Part shown: positions 13,059-14,509 of the stretch, one piece after another
Position numbering within the stretch: position 1 is the first letter of the stretch
Layout: every line of letters starts with the position of its first letter
Origin: Competibacteraceae bacterium UBA6584
Lineage (GTDB): Bacteria; Pseudomonadota; Gammaproteobacteria; Competibacterales; Competibacteraceae
Assembly: GCA_002433805.1 (NCBI GenBank)
Contig: DJIW01000044.1
Span: 1-14,509, forward strand
Direction: 5' to 3'
Length of the DNA: 14,509 nucleotides
Position numbers and translations under genes: made by a program
Notes under the pieces: generated by a model
Seen by the model: the letters and a program-made list of their open reading frames with translations, nothing else
Databases searched by the model: none
What the model was told of the DNA's origin: nothing

Positions 13059-14509
13059 TTACACCGCTTGCCTACTGGAAGGAGAGTGCTTGCCCTCGCG
13101 CGTTAGCGCGGGCGCGGCGGGCCGAAACCGATGGCCGCCGAGCCGCAACAGCGACAGCAGGATCGCCGTATTGCCGAGCAGCAGATAAAGGCTGTAATTG
13201 GGTAGCGTTAAAGGAATGAATTTTAATTCCACCAGCAGCACGGCCAGCGAAGCGAGCACCAGATAGACCGCGACCAAGCGGTTGGCCGCGCCGGTCGCAA
13301 CCGCAGCTGCTCCCCGGCGGATGCTCAACAGCGACAGAAACAGCAACGGCACGATACTGATGGAGAACACCTTGTAAGCGATCAGCAGCGACGGAATGAT
13401 GGCTTGCAGCCGCAAGGCGAAGCCGGTGGCGAGCGCCGCCGCCAGAATCATGCAGCCGCGAATGATCCACACCTGCGCGGCGTCGTCCGGCGCGCGACCC
13501 AGCGCGCGCAAGCCGTGGGCGATCACATCCCGCCCCAACAGGGTGCCGGTGGTGATCAAAATGATGTCGGCTCCGGACAGCGGGATGGACAGCAGCGCCA
13601 CCAGCACGAAGTCCGCCAGCGGGCCGCTAAAGAATTGATTGACCAGGGTTTGAACGGTCAGATCGGGTTTGGCGACGGTGACGATCCCCTTGGCCAGAAT
13701 CCCGATGGAAACGATGATCAGCGAAATGGCCACGATCGAGGCGCTGGCGAGCAGCAAGCCGCGCCGGGCGCTGGCGATGTCGCGGGCCAGAAAAATTCGC
13801 GAATACATGTCCGGCCCGAACCAATACGACAGTCCGACCGGCACGAATACCCCTAAAAACAGAGTGAAGCTAAACGCTTCATCGAAGCCGAAATGCACCG
13901 CGACCGGCGGGCGCGCGCCGTGCTCCGGGGGGGCGGCGGTCAGGCACAAGCCCAGCAGCAACACCAGTCCGGCCACCATCACCACCACTTGCAGGAAACC
14001 GGTCTTGACCGTGCCCGCCTGACCGACCAGCAGGCTATAGGCGGTAAAAATCAAGGTAAAAAGCCCATAACCCCAACTTTGATCGCCCAGAAATTGGGTC
14101 AGGATGTTGCCGCCGGCGATGATTTGCCCGGCCAGCACCATCAACCACGCCAGAAACAGCACGGCGCTGACCAGCAGGCGGATGTTGTCGCCGAACACGC
14201 GGGCGATGATGTCGCCGATGGTGTAACCCCTCACCCGCCAGACGGTGTCGAGAAAGGTATAGGCGAGCACCACCAGAAAAATCGCGCCGGAGAGCGTCCA
14301 CCAGATCGCGTTCAGATTGTATTGGTAGGCATAACCGGCCAGACCGAACACCGAGGACGCGCCGAAGGCCAGCGCCACCAGCGACATGCCGACGCTGAAA
14401 CCGCCGGCTTGCCGGTCGTAGACCACGAAACCGTCCAGGCTCGCGCCGCGATGCCGAAACCAGTGATGGACCCCGATGCCGAACAACAAGACGATGTAGA
14501 GAACTAACC
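13059..14509 (-). CDS. Sodium:solute symporter (SSS family), N-terminus cut off by the window edge
   Basis: About 480 residues of an SSS-family membrane transporter. The frame stays open to the window edge: upstream of the first possible TTG start it still reads LVLYIV into the first membrane segment. The true start therefore lies outside and the gene is 5'-partial. Family features are FGASSVFGLAGYAYQYN, VRGYTIGDIIARVFGD, the GPDMYSRIFLARD block (equivalent to the usual late-loop Q/M-R motif) and PLSGADIILITTGTLLGRD. About 12-13 hydrophobic segments remain, with a short charged tail. SSS proteins bring in small solutes with sodium. Pairing with a CitE-family gene suggests an organic acid, but the substrate cannot be read from sequence. 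Confidence 0.9.
   Translation of the reverse strand, partial: LVLYIVLLFGIGVHHWFRHRGASLDGFVVYDRQAGGFSVGMSLVALAFGASSVFGLAGYAYQYNLNAIWWTLSGAIFLVVLAYTFLDTVWRVRGYTIGDIIARVFGDNIRLLVSAVLFLAWLMVLAGQIIAGGNILTQFLGDQSWGYGLFTLIFTAYSLLVGQAGTVKTGFLQVVVMVAGLVLLLGLCLTAAPPEHGARPPVAVHFGFDEAFSFTLFLGVFVPVGLSYWFGPDMYSRIFLARDIASARRGLLLASASIVAISLIIVSIGILAKGIVTVAKPDLTVQTLVNQFFSGPLADFVLVALLSIPLSGADIILITTGTLLGRDVIAHGLRALGRAPDDAAQVWIIRGCMILAAALATGFALRLQAIIPSLLIAYKVFSISIVPLLFLSLLSIRRGAAAVATGAANRLVAVYLVLASLAVLLVELKFIPLTLPNYSLYLLLGNTAILLSLLRLGGHRFRPAAPALTREGKHSPSSRQAV

Noticed and set aside
1..14509. tRNA, rRNA, CRISPR arrays, phage or defence genes
   Set aside because: None seen: no repeat-spacer pattern, no cloverleaf-like sequence noticed in the gaps, and every large open frame is assigned to a transport or metabolic gene, or to cell-wall or flavin maintenance.

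Overview
The window is a high-GC stretch typical of a proteobacterium. The best comparisons I recall are to gamma- and betaproteobacterial proteins: YadG/YadH close to the E. coli pair, a Rhodobacter-type DctPQM transporter and a lipoprotein ApbE. All names come from motif and sequence memory, because no search was run. A free-living or wastewater-type heterotroph is a reasonable guess. Related carbon gene sets are known from Chloroflexus and have been reported for Candidatus Accumulibacter and some marine gammaproteobacteria. I cannot name the species.

Layout. (1) 13-609, plus strand: a Tat-type DUF882/YcbK peptidase, separated by a bidirectional UUCG terminator from (2) 3590-679, minus strand: dctP-dctQ-dctM, a complete TRAP C4-dicarboxylate uptake operon with a stem-loop and U-rich tract between dctP and dctQ. 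(3) 4550-3753, minus strand: yadH, the membrane half of an ABC-2 exporter. (4) 4690-9944, plus strand: smtA-smtB-mcl-mct, three class III CoA-transferase-family genes and a malyl-CoA lyase. (5) 10891-9941, minus strand: yadG, the ATPase that normally sits directly beside yadH. (6) 11953-10919, minus strand: apbE, an FMN transferase lipoprotein. (7) 12995-12111, minus strand: a second CitE-family lyase or thioesterase, preceded by (8) a sodium:solute symporter cut off by the window edge.

The most interesting part is block 4. SmtB and Mct closely resemble the Chloroflexus enzymes of the 3-hydroxypropionate bi-cycle. Together the four genes would supply succinyl-CoA:malate CoA transfer, malyl-CoA/beta-methylmalyl-CoA cleavage or condensation, and the mesaconyl-CoA C1-to-C4 CoA shift. 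The usual partner Mch (mesaconyl-C1-CoA hydratase) is not in the window. The block lies exactly between yadG and yadH, on the opposite strand to both, as if inserted into an apbE-yadG-yadH operon. The TRAP transporter would bring in malate, succinate or fumarate, the acids used and released by SmtAB. The second CitE paralogue and symporter on the other side extend the organic-acid/CoA-thioester theme.

The only long stretch without a clear gene is 8234-8723, between mcl and mct. It holds what looks like the frameshifted remains of an unrecognised gene, followed by a short inverted-repeat region before mct.
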